From contig CAZHPA010000006.1 in the NCBI GenBank assembly GCA_964533945.1, positions 11,053 to 75,052 on the forward strand: a stretch of DNA of 64,000 nt. The letters are read 5' to 3'. Position numbers and translations under genes: made by a program. Under the pieces are notes generated by a model, which worked only from the letters and a program-made list of their open reading frames with translations, was not told where the DNA came from and did no database searches. The stretch comes from CAZHPA01 sp964533945. GTDB lineage: Bacteria > Bacillota > Clostridia > Lachnospirales > WRBF01. This document shows, in pieces, positions 34,901 to 43,291 of this stretch. How positions within the stretch are numbered: position 1 is the stretch's first letter; every line of letters starts with the position of its first letter.

Positions 34901-36517
34901 ATGGCAACACCAACATTTGTCTTCGGGCATAAAAACCCCGATACAGATTCAATATGCTCTGCTATAGCATATACAGAGCTAAAGAAAAAACTAGGTTATG
35001 AAGATATTTACGCCTATCGGTTAGGAGAAGTTAATAAGGAAACGCAATTTGTACTTGACTATTTTGGTGTTAAAGCACCTCCTCTTTTAACCGATATTAA
35101 AGTTAAGCTAAAAGATTTAGGGTTGTATAACCCGGTGCCGCTTGCCGAAACAGACCCAATAATTAAAGCTTGGTCAACACTTAAAGCTTCAATCGGTTCA
35201 AGAATTATGCCTGTTGTTGACAGCAAAGGTATGCTTTTGGGTGTTATTTCAAATAGCGATATTTCAAAAGTCTTTATGGAAGTAAACTATGAAGATATTT
35301 TGCAAAAATACGAAGTTGGCTATGAAAGCTTGCTAAAAGTTTTAAATGCTGAAGTTTTTTGTGGCGAATATGGCTATGACTATTTAATGGGCAAATTGTT
35401 TTTAGGTATTAGCAATGAAAATCTTGCAAGCCTAACAGACAAAGATGTTGTAATTACAGAAAATATCGAAGAAGCTAAAAAAATTGCAGAAAGTTCTAAT
35501 TGCGGATTAATTATTTTAACAAATGGCGTAAAGCCTATCGAAAAAACAAAAACACCAATTGTTTGCGTTAAACACAAAACTTTTAAAGCTGTAACGCTTA
35601 TAAATCATGCGGTAACTGTTCGTTCTATTTTGAAAAAACAAAAGATTACAGCTTTTTCAACAGAAAATAATATTGAAGATATTTCGGGAATAATGAAAAC
35701 ATCAACCCATAGAAACTTTCCTGTTGTTAATAGAGATGGGCGGCTTGTTGGAGTTATTTCAAGGCGACACTTAATCGAAAATACACAAAGACAGGTAATT
35801 TTGGTAGATCATAACGAACGCAGCCAATCTGTTGCCGGTCTTGAACAAGCAAATATAATCGAAGTTATAGACCACCACAGATTTGCAGATATTCAAACAG
35901 ACTCTCCGCTTTTCATTCGTTCAGAACCAATTGGAAGTACGGCAACTATAATTTATAAAATGTATGTTGAAAATAGCATTAAACCAACAATTAAAATGGC
36001 AGGAATTATGCTTTCTGCAATAATATCAGATACGCTGCTATTTACATCACCCACTTGCACATCAGCAGACCGTTCTGCAGCAGAACGCCTTGCTAAAATA
36101 GCAGGGGTTAAAATTGAAGAATACGCAAGCAAAATGTACAGCACAAGTACATCTATGGCAAATTACGAACCGGCGCAAATTTTGGAATTAGATAGAAAGC
36201 AATTTTCTTTCGACAAATATTTAGTATACATATCGCAAATTATTTCTTTAGACTTTAAATCTATTGTAGAAAAACGTGAAGAATTAATTAAGGCTATGGA
36301 AACTTTTGCAAGAAAAAATAAATGCGACCTTGTAATTTTAATGGTAACAGATATAGTGCTTGGCGGAAGTGAATTTATAGTAGTTGGTAAAGCTAAAGAA
36401 CTTGCAGCCAAAGCTTTTGGCATGGAATATGATGAACTAAGCATATTTTTGCCCGGGGTTATATCGCGCAAAAAACAAGTTGTTCCAAAACTTAGCGTTG
36501 CAAATCAAATGCTATAG
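34901..36517 (+). CDS. ppaC: Manganese-dependent inorganic pyrophosphatase with CBS-DRTGG regulatory insert
   Basis: Family II pyrophosphatase that hydrolyses PPi. 538 residues. The DHH catalytic domain is split: GHKNPDTDSICSAIAY at the N-terminus and VDHNERSQSV / EVIDHHRFADI after the insert (about residues 310-335), then the DHHA2 domain. The insert (about 70-300) holds CBS1 (RIMPVVDSKGMLLGVISNSD), a DRTGG-like domain and CBS2 (RNFPVVNRDGRLVGVISRRH); in characterised relatives such inserts bind adenine nucleotides and control activity. AAGGTG lies before the ATG. Confidence 0.95.
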   Translation: MATPTFVFGHKNPDTDSICSAIAYTELKKKLGYEDIYAYRLGEVNKETQFVLDYFGVKAPPLLTDIKVKLKDLGLYNPVPLAETDPIIKAWSTLKASIGSRIMPVVDSKGMLLGVISNSDISKVFMEVNYEDILQKYEVGYESLLKVLNAEVFCGEYGYDYLMGKLFLGISNENLASLTDKDVVITENIEEAKKIAESSNCGLIILTNGVKPIEKTKTPIVCVKHKTFKAVTLINHAVTVRSILKKQKITAFSTENNIEDISGIMKTSTHRNFPVVNRDGRLVGVISRRHLIENTQRQVILVDHNERSQSVAGLEQANIIEVIDHHRFADIQTDSPLFIRSEPIGSTATIIYKMYVENSIKPTIKMAGIMLSAIISDTLLFTSPTCTSADRSAAERLAKIAGVKIEEYASKMYSTSTSMANYEPAQILELDRKQFSFDKYLVYISQIISLDFKSIVEKREELIKAMETFARKNKCDLVILMVTDIVLGGSEFIVVGKAKELAAKAFGMEYDELSIFLPGVISRKKQVVPKLSVANQML

Positions 36518-36536
36518 GTTTAAAATTAAGGTTAAA

Positions 36537-36568
36537 AGGGACGCTTCTATTTCAAAGAGCGTCCCATA
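36537..36568. terminator. GC-rich hairpin after ppaC
   Basis: GGGACGCT / AGCGTCCC stem flanked by AAAA on the left and ATAAAATATAAAAA on the right. There is no rightward U-run, but read leftward the stem is followed by TTTTAACC. It may act as a weak terminator or mRNA 3'-end stabiliser for ppaC. Confidence 0.45.
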
Positions 36569-36648
36569 AAATATAAAAATGTAGTGTTAATTATCAAATG
36601 ACCAAATCGCAAAATCATTAAATGCAATAAAGAATGGAGTTTGATTTT

Positions 36649-37212
36649 ATGAACAAAATTCAATATAACTCTCCTGTCGTAATTACATATGCTTTAATTT
36701 CTTTGGCAGCGCTAGGCTTAGGGATTTTAACGGAAGATGTTTCAACATATTACTTGTTTAGCGTATACAAAAGCTCCTACACAGACCCTTTAACCTACAT
36801 TAGAATTTTCACCCATGTTTTAGGGCATATTAACTTTGAACATTATTTCAATAATATGATGTTGCTTTTGCTTTTAGGGCCAATACTAGAAGAAAAATAC
36901 GGCTCTAAAATATTGCTTTTAACAATTGCGGCAACAGCGTTAATAACAGGAGCTTTGAATGTAGCGCTTTTCGATAATAGGTTACTAGGAGCCAGTGGCA
37001 TAGTTTTTATGTTTATACTTTTAAGTTCTTTTGCAAACGTGCAAAAAGGGCGCGTACCTTTAACGTTAATATTGGTTGCTATAATTTTTATAGGCAAAGA
37101 AATTGCAGCAGGCATTTTGCTAAGCGACAACGTATCACAAATTACCCATATAGCAGGCGGATTTTGTGGCGCAGTAATTGGATTTTTAGTTAACAAAAAG
37201 CAAGCTTGCTAA
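36649..37212 (+). CDS. Rhomboid-family intramembrane serine protease
   Basis: 187 residues with six hydrophobic helices. HVLGHINFEHYFNNMMLLLL contains the conserved HxxxxN-type segment; catalytic Ser lies in LGASGIVFMF (GxSG) and catalytic His in ITHIAGGFCGAVIGF. Cleaves membrane-protein substrates within the bilayer; natural substrates are unknown. ATG 36649 has GGAG 9 nt upstream; the 5-codon longer start at 36634 overlaps that site. Confidence 0.9.
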   Translation: MNKIQYNSPVVITYALISLAALGLGILTEDVSTYYLFSVYKSSYTDPLTYIRIFTHVLGHINFEHYFNNMMLLLLLGPILEEKYGSKILLLTIAATALITGALNVALFDNRLLGASGIVFMFILLSSFANVQKGRVPLTLILVAIIFIGKEIAAGILLSDNVSQITHIAGGFCGAVIGFLVNKKQAC

Positions 37213-37248
37213 ATCTAACATCTAAGTTCAAGAGGGAGAAGATTTGGT

Positions 37249-38064
37249 ATGAGCATAAGCAATGAAAATATTAGAGTAAATACAACTATACCAAGCCTTA
37301 AAGATAAAATTAAGCTTGATGTTGATGTTCCAACCGATAAGGTGTATTGGTATATAAGATTTAATACTCCTCTTGACAAAACATCTGTTTCTAAAGACAC
37401 TATGAACGTAACAGACACCGAAGGCTATATTATGCGAACATATATTAGCTATGACGAAACAGAAAACTTAATTGTTATAGTTCCAAAAGATTCGTACCAG
37501 CAAAACAGATACTATTTATTAAATATTTCAAAAGAAGTTCGTTCTGAAAAAGGGCAAGGCCCAAAGCATGAAATGCATATTTTATTTAAACTTATAAATA
37601 ACAGAATTTCTGAATTTGAAGTTTTAAAAAAGAATGTAAAAGTTCCATATCCTCGCCCACGCCCTTCAGATTATGACGAAAAAAATACTGTATTTAAAGT
37701 TTACACACCTGAAAGCAGAGAATTAATTAAATCAACTTCGCTAGATGTTTTGCCGTTTGGGGAAATGAAAATTAACATTATTTTAGGAGTTTTAGGGCTT
37801 TTACTTATTATTATTAGCGTTTTTGTAAACATTCCGGTTTTTACGTTTGTTAGTATTGGCATTTGTTTGTTTGGAGTTTTGCATATTTTTTACCAGCTTT
37901 CAAAGAAAAGCTTGCGTTCAACAATAACCTACAATAGAGGAGTAATGCATTTTAATTCAGAAAATTACAAAAAAGCAAACATTTTATTTAAAAAAGCGTT
38001 AAGCATTGATGAAAAAAACGAACTTGCAGAGTTTGCGCTTAGCAAGAGCAGTTTTTATATTTAA
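37249..38064 (+). CDS. Membrane-anchored protein with Ig-like N-terminus and TPR-like C-terminus
   Basis: 271 residues, no confident family. The N-terminal ~130 residues resemble an SbsA/Big-type Ig domain (VYWYIRFNTPLDKTSVSKDT ... LIVIVPKDSYQQNRYYLLNI). A linker with PYPRPRPSDYDEKN leads to two adjacent membrane helices (about 178-222), followed by a TPR-like motif (NRGVMHFNSENYKKANILFK). The order would put both ends on the same side of the membrane. GAGGGAG precedes the ATG. Its function and any link to the rhomboid are unknown. Confidence 0.7.
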   Translation: MSISNENIRVNTTIPSLKDKIKLDVDVPTDKVYWYIRFNTPLDKTSVSKDTMNVTDTEGYIMRTYISYDETENLIVIVPKDSYQQNRYYLLNISKEVRSEKGQGPKHEMHILFKLINNRISEFEVLKKNVKVPYPRPRPSDYDEKNTVFKVYTPESRELIKSTSLDVLPFGEMKINIILGVLGLLLIIISVFVNIPVFTFVSIGICLFGVLHIFYQLSKKSLRSTITYNRGVMHFNSENYKKANILFKKALSIDEKNELAEFALSKSSFYI

Positions 38065-38089
38065 TACCAAAGATAAAGGAGGTTCTCCT

Positions 38090-39790
38090 ATGCACATGAC
38101 GCAAAGGAAAACGGCAATTTTAACTTTAGTTTTAACCTTATCTTTTTCAATAACTACTTTTGCCGCTGATGCTTCACAGGCAGCGGCAAATGCTTCAAGA
38201 TTTGGCATTTTCACAATTCTACCCCCTCTAATTGCTATAGCATTGGCATTTATTACTAAAAATGTAATTATTTCACTCTTTCTTGGTTCTCTCACAGGTT
38301 TCTTCATAATTAATATCGCCGACAAAAATATTTTTTCCGCATTAATAGGTTCATTTCTAAGTTTTATTCAAGCAGCGCTTTATTCACTGGCAGATAGCTG
38401 GAACGCCGGAATTATTTTGCAAGTTTTAGTAATAGGCGGTGTTGTTGCGCTTGTTTCAAAAATGGGCGGTGCTAAAGCTGTTGCAGAAGCAATTGTTAAA
38501 AAGGCAAAGTCTCCCGTTAGCACTCAAATTGCAACATTTTTACTAGGGCTTTTAGTTTTCTTTGATGATTACGCAAATGCTTTAATTGTTGGACCTATAA
38601 TGCGCCCAATATATGATAAAATGAAAATCTCAAGAGAAAAACTTGCATTTGTTGTTGATGCAACAGCTGCTCCAATTGCCGGAATTGCAATTATTTCAAC
38701 GTGGATTGGATTAGAAATTAGCTTAATTCGTTCGGCATATGCTTCAAGTGGACAAGAGGTTGACGCTTTCGGTATTTTCCTTAAAACAATACCATACAGA
38801 TTTTATAACATATTTATGCTTGTTTTTGTAGTTTTAACAGCTGTTATGATGCGTGAATTTGGACCTATGCTTAAAGCAGAAATTAGAGCAAGAAAAGGCG
38901 AAAAATCTAAAACGCCGGCAATCGGTCAAGGCGACTTTCAAGATATGGAGCCAAAAGAAGGCATTAAACCAAGCATATTAAATGCAGTTATTCCAATTGG
39001 AACGCTTATTGTTGCATCCCTTTTAAGCTTCTATTTTTCAGGGCGCGAGGCGCTTTTTGCAGAAGGTGATGAAGCACTTATTGCTCTTGTTACACAAAAT
39101 CCGTTTTCGTTGCGCGCATTGCAAGAATGTGTTGGAATGGCAGATGCTTCGGTTGCGCTTTTTCAATCGGCGTTGTTTGCAGCTATAGTTGCTATTATTA
39201 TGGCAATATCCAAAAAAATATTTACACTTACAGAAAGTATAGAAGTTTTTATTAGCGGCATGAAGAATTTGCTTGTTACAGGCGTTATTTTAATTTTGGC
39301 GTGGAGTTTAAGTTCTGTAATTAAGGAATTGGGAACAGCAGCGTTTTTAGTTGAAAATTTATCGGATAAAGTGCCGTATTTCATATTGCCGTCGTTTATA
39401 TTTGTTTTAGGCTCTATTATATCGTTTTCAACGGGTACTGCCTATGGAACAATGGGCATTATGATGCCGCTTGCCGTGCCGTTTGCAATAGCTATTAACC
39501 CTGATTTAAGTTACACAGTTGTTTGCACTTCGGCTGTTTTAACAAGCGCTATTTTTGGCGACCATTGTTCTCCTATTTCAGACACAACAATTTTATCTTC
39601 AATGGGCTCTTCTTGCAACCATATGGACCACGTTAATACACAAATGCCATATGCACTATTTGTTGCAGGAGTTGCAATTACTTTAGGATATTTACCAGCG
39701 GGGTTTGGCATTTCGTGGTTTATACTTTTACCTGTTGGAATATTAGCTTTAATTGGGCTTTTAAGAGTGTTTGGGAAGAAAGTTGTTTAA
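38090..39790 (+). CDS. NhaC-family Na+/H+ antiporter
   Basis: 566 residues with an N-terminal signal-like segment (LTLVLTLSFSITTFA) and about 11-12 further membrane helices. Family blocks include FFDDYANALIVGPIMRPIYD, AAPIAGIAIISTWIGLEISL and the C-terminal ISFSTGTAYGTMGIMMPLAV ... FGDHCSPISDTTILSSMGS. Exchanges Na+ for protons or carries related solutes. ATG 38090 follows AAAGGAGG, which can pair with CTCC just before the ATG; a start at 38006 inside the previous gene is rejected. Degenerate copies of its 3' end follow (see repeat). Confidence 0.9.
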   Translation: MHMTQRKTAILTLVLTLSFSITTFAADASQAAANASRFGIFTILPPLIAIALAFITKNVIISLFLGSLTGFFIINIADKNIFSALIGSFLSFIQAALYSLADSWNAGIILQVLVIGGVVALVSKMGGAKAVAEAIVKKAKSPVSTQIATFLLGLLVFFDDYANALIVGPIMRPIYDKMKISREKLAFVVDATAAPIAGIAIISTWIGLEISLIRSAYASSGQEVDAFGIFLKTIPYRFYNIFMLVFVVLTAVMMREFGPMLKAEIRARKGEKSKTPAIGQGDFQDMEPKEGIKPSILNAVIPIGTLIVASLLSFYFSGREALFAEGDEALIALVTQNPFSLRALQECVGMADASVALFQSALFAAIVAIIMAISKKIFTLTESIEVFISGMKNLLVTGVILILAWSLSSVIKELGTAAFLVENLSDKVPYFILPSFIFVLGSIISFSTGTAYGTMGIMMPLAVPFAIAINPDLSYTVVCTSAVLTSAIFGDHCSPISDTTILSSMGSSCNHMDHVNTQMPYALFVAGVAITLGYLPAGFGISWFILLPVGILALIGLLRVFGKKVV

Positions 39791-39985
39791 TACATAAAAA
39801 CAAAAAACCTATCGGATTTTAAAATTACAATGCTTTTGTTTGCTGAATCTTAAGTTTTTAAAAGTATTTGGGGGAAAAGTTGTTTAATACATAAAAGCAA
39901 AAAACTTATTGGGTTTTAAAGTTGTAGTGCTTTTGCTTGTTTGGAAAAAAGATTTAACACATAAAAATAATGCTGTCGGGTTTAT
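39758..39985 (+). repeat. Tandem degenerate copies of the nhaC 3' end
   Basis: An ~85-bp unit that includes the last codons and stop of the antiporter (39758-39842) recurs at 39855-39939, offset 97 bp, with ~20% differences (both contain GTTGTTTAATACATAAAA). A third, shorter copy begins at about 39938 and runs into the terminator. Confidence 0.75.
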
Positions 39986-40010
39986 CGACAGCATTTAAAT
40001 TATTTTGCAT
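39969..40010. terminator. Bidirectional terminator between nhaC and the minus-strand block
   Basis: AATGCTGTCG / CGACAGCATT, a perfect 10-bp stem with a 7-nt loop, flanked by A-rich sequence on the left and TAAATTATTTT on the right. Confidence 0.75.
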
Positions 40011-40034
40011 AATCAGCCGCTATTCTTTTATATT

Positions 40035-40545
40035 TCATATCATATACCATGTTTCTATTTTGCTATGCTGTATCGTTCTTTTTGTTGTTTCCATAGGTTT
40101 GTTTTGCATATGTTTGATGTGCGAACAAGCCCTAAACTCCTCGTTTTCTATGCGGCGCAATAAATCTTTTGCAGCAATAACTGCTTGCGGATTTTTTCTT
40201 GCAACTCTGTTTGATGCAATTACAATTTTCAAGGCTTCGATTTCTCTGTCGGAATTAATAATGCGATAAAGCGAACATACTCGTGTTTGTGTGCCACTAA
40301 TTTTGGCATCAAAAGTATTATTGCCGTTATTGAAAATCTCATCAATAAGTTTTCTTTTTGAATCAACATTCTCAAGTTCATTAAGTCTTAACAAGAAAGT
40401 TTCCATATACATTCCAACAAACCATAACCCAGCCGACCTATATGCTCTAACAAATTGCGCATCGATTATTAGTTCTTTTCAAGAAGCTTACCCCCTTGAT
40501 TCCGACAATGCTATACCATGAAAAGTGATGCTTTAAGATTTTTTA
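40035..40545 (-). pseudogene. Decayed gene of unknown family (intact tail of 125 residues)
   Basis: An ORF of 125 residues (40035-40412) is preceded on the minus strand by in-frame coding-like sequence without a start: ELIIDAQFVRAYRSAGLWFV runs directly into GMYMETFLLRL. Farther upstream NQGGKLLEK continues in another frame, separated by a stop. The ORF's own ATG codons lack a ribosome site. This suggests a gene that lost its 5' end by frameshift. The visible tail is helical and charged (ISGTQTRVCSLYRIINSDRE, IEALKIVIASNRVARKNPQA). Family not recognised. Confidence 0.5.
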
Positions 40546-40547
40546 AA

Positions 40548-42110
40548 TTATTTAGCATAATCAACCGCTCTTGTTTCCCTAATTAAATTAACTTTAATTT
40601 GACCCGGATATTCAAGCTCGTTTTCAACTCGTTTTGCAATATCATGTGCCAAAGCCGCAAGCATATTTTCTTCAACTTCTTCCGAAATAATAATAACCCT
40701 AAGTTCACGCCCTGCTTGAATCGCAAATGATTTTTCAACGCCTTTGTAACTGTCTGCAATAGCTTCAAGCTTTTGAAGGCGCTTAATATATGCTTCAAGC
40801 GTTTCACGCCTTGCCCCTGGTCTTGAAGCTGAAATCGCATCTGCTGTTTGTGTTATAATAGAGATTATATTTGTTGGTTCAACATCTCCGTGATGCGATT
40901 CAACAGCATTTATAATAATGTCAGACTCACGGTATTTTCTGCACAGTGCCGCACCTATTGAAATATGGGAACCGTCCATGTCGTGGTCTACAGATTTTCC
41001 TATGTCATGTAATAATCCGGCACGCCTTGCAACCGTAACGTCTGCGCCAAGTTCGGCAGCAATCATTCCGCACAAATGCGACACCTCTATAGAATGTTTA
41101 AGGACATTTTGCCCGTAACTTGTTCTAAATTTCATTTTTCCAAGTAGCCTTATAATATCAGGGTGAAGCCCATGTACTCCTGTTTCAAAAGTTGCAGCTT
41201 CTCCTTCTTCACGAATTGTTACTTCAACTTCTTTTTTTGCTTTTTCAACCATTTCTTCAATTCTTGCAGGGTGCACCCTGCCGTCAACAATTAATTTTTC
41301 TAATGCAATTCTTGCAATTTCACGCCGCATTGTATCAAATCCCGATAAAATGACAGCTTCTGGTGTATCATCAATAATAAAATCAATGCCTGTTAAAGAT
41401 TCAAGCGTTCTAATATTTCTACCTTCGCGCCCGATTATTCGCCCTTTCATCTCGTCGTTGGGCAGTGTTACTACAGAAACTGTTGTTTCGGCAACGTGGT
41501 CAACGGCGCAGCGTTGTATTGCACTTGCCAAAATTTCTCGTCCTCTTTTTTCACATTCAAGTTTTGCTTTTGCTTCATAGTCTTTAATCATTCTGCCGGT
41601 ATCTGCTTTTATTTCTTCTCTAACATTTGAAAGCAAAATTTCTTTTGCCTGTTCAGTTGTAAGCCCTGAAATGCGTTCCAGTTCTAAAGAATGAAGTTCC
41701 ATAACTTTAGCAATTTCATTTTTTTGAAGCTCTACAGCTTCTAATTTAGTTTGCAAAACTTCTTCTTTTTTCTCAATAGCTTCCGACTTTTTGTCAAGAG
41801 ATTCTTCTTTTTGAAGAAGTCTTCTTTCAAGCCTCTGAACTTCTCCCCGTCGTTCTTTTGCTTCCTTTTCGGCTTCATTTTTTGTTTTAATACTTTCTTC
41901 TTTGGCTTCTAAAAGCAATTCTTTTTTTAGCGCTTCTGCAGCCCGTCTTGCTTCTTCGATTATAAATACAGCTTCTTTTTCAGCGCTGCCAAGTTTAGAT
42001 TCGGCAATTTTCTTTCTATAGGTAATGCCGACATAAAAGCTTACTGTAATAATTCCTATTGCAACCAATATAATGGCTAATGTAATGATGATTAAATCCA
42101 GAAGTAACAC
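40548..42110 (-). CDS. rny: Ribonuclease Y
   Basis: 520 residues. N-terminal membrane anchor (about 4-25), a long charged coiled coil (about 30-200), a KH domain (GRIIGREGRNIRTLESLTG), and the HD metal domain with GLLHDIGKSVDHDMDGSHIS and AVESHHGDVEP. Main membrane-bound endonuclease that starts mRNA decay in Firmicutes. The GTG at 42110 lies inside the GGAGGTG ribosome site itself, so translation more likely begins at CTG 42101 (8 nt after AAGGAGG) or another near-cognate codon. Confidence 0.95.
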   Translation of the reverse strand: MLLLDLIIITLAIILVAIGIITVSFYVGITYRKKIAESKLGSAEKEAVFIIEEARRAAEALKKELLLEAKEESIKTKNEAEKEAKERRGEVQRLERRLLQKEESLDKKSEAIEKKEEVLQTKLEAVELQKNEIAKVMELHSLELERISGLTTEQAKEILLSNVREEIKADTGRMIKDYEAKAKLECEKRGREILASAIQRCAVDHVAETTVSVVTLPNDEMKGRIIGREGRNIRTLESLTGIDFIIDDTPEAVILSGFDTMRREIARIALEKLIVDGRVHPARIEEMVEKAKKEVEVTIREEGEAATFETGVHGLHPDIIRLLGKMKFRTSYGQNVLKHSIEVSHLCGMIAAELGADVTVARRAGLLHDIGKSVDHDMDGSHISIGAALCRKYRESDIIINAVESHHGDVEPTNIISIITQTADAISASRPGARRETLEAYIKRLQKLEAIADSYKGVEKSFAIQAGRELRVIIISEEVEENMLAALAHDIAKRVENELEYPGQIKVNLIRETRAVDYAK

Positions 42111-42211
42111 CTCCTTCTATGCTAATTATATATTAAAGTGATATGCTTTTTAATCCTCAATATTTATTTAATAATTTAAAGAAGAAATAATTTTAAGCAA
42201 ACACTTAAAAC

Positions 42212-42240
42212 ATTGTATAACTTTTTAAAAACTATGTCAA
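42212..42240 (-). promoter_or_regulatory. Sigma-A promoter of rny
   Basis: Leftward TTGACA, 17 bases, TACAAT, about 102 bp before the coding region, leaving a ~95-nt AT-rich leader. Confidence 0.75.
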
Positions 42241-42310
42241 GCGTATGGGAAATGAACAGCAACATTAACAAAAATATTATGCACAATTCGCTATTAAATG
42301 TGGATTTTAT

Positions 42311-43288
42311 TCAAATGCTGTACTTCATAATTAAAGTTTCGACAGCAGTTCTATCATTAATTTTGCCTGTTTTTATATTAACGTCAGTAATTAAGCAATC
42401 TTTAATTGCACCAATAAGGGTTTTTATATCATAGATTTTACCTTGTTTAATACATTCGTTTGCAACAAAGCTTCTAATGCCAAGCGTGCTTGCGGCATCT
42501 TGGTTTTGCTCTGCTAAAATTTTGCATTGCAAAATAAGCCTAAACTGTCTTGCTATCATGCTAACTATCATTAACGGCGACTCTTTCATCTGTACTAAAT
42601 TATTAAAAATTTCAAGTGCGGCAGCCGGTTTTTTTGTTGAAACAGCGTCAACTAAGTCGAATATTTTAGTTTCCAGAGATTTTACACATAAGTTGTTAAT
42701 GTCTTCTTTTGAAATTTGCTTAACTGTTTGTGCGAATGAAATTAATTTTTGTGTTTCGCCTTCAATAGTTTCCATATTGTATTCAACGGTTCTAAGCAAA
42801 TGTATTATAGATTCGTTTTCTATGGAAATATTAGCATTTATAAACTTCTTTTTGCACCAAATAGCAAGCTGATGTTCGGACGGCATTTTAAATTCGCAGC
42901 AATAGCCAACTTTTGAAATTGCCTTAAACAATTTGCTTCTTTTATCAACGCTAATTTCATTAAATATAATAGTGCAACTATCTAAAGTCGAAGTATTGTT
43001 ATTTAAAAAGTTTATAATATTATTGTTATCACTTTCACTTTTTTTGTTTAAAGAAAAAAGCCCCGAATTTCGTACAATTATCACTCTTTTTTCATCGAAA
43101 AATGAAAGTGTTGTTGCTATATCAATTAGTTTTAAAGCTTCATCTTCCAAAACATCTATGTTTACATAATTTTGAGTAACTGCATCGCATAGCTTTTTTT
43201 CATATAATTTGACCAAATATGCTTCCCCATACAGCAAATAAACCGGAACTAATGTTTTGCTTGCTATGTGTTTAATAATAGTTTGCAT
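42311..43288 (-). CDS. holA: DNA polymerase III delta subunit
   Basis: Clamp-loader subunit that opens the beta clamp. 325 residues: N-terminal domain with VPVYLLYGEAYLVKLYEKKL, AAA-like middle (VIIVRNSGLF, TIIFNEISVDKRSKLFK), and a C-terminal helical domain (LKILQCK-like ARQFRLILQCKILAEQNQDA). Begins 4 bp after comEC, the usual comEC-holA order. ATG 43288 with GGCGG upstream. Confidence 0.93.
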   Translation of the reverse strand: MQTIIKHIASKTLVPVYLLYGEAYLVKLYEKKLCDAVTQNYVNIDVLEDEALKLIDIATTLSFFDEKRVIIVRNSGLFSLNKKSESDNNNIINFLNNNTSTLDSCTIIFNEISVDKRSKLFKAISKVGYCCEFKMPSEHQLAIWCKKKFINANISIENESIIHLLRTVEYNMETIEGETQKLISFAQTVKQISKEDINNLCVKSLETKIFDLVDAVSTKKPAAALEIFNNLVQMKESPLMIVSMIARQFRLILQCKILAEQNQDAASTLGIRSFVANECIKQGKIYDIKTLIGAIKDCLITDVNIKTGKINDRTAVETLIMKYSI

Positions 43289-43291
43289 AAC

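Noticed and set aside
42213..42434. Rightward 73-residue ORF between rny and holA
   Set aside because: It starts inside the rny promoter on the opposite strand, has no ribosome site and runs into the 3' end of holA.
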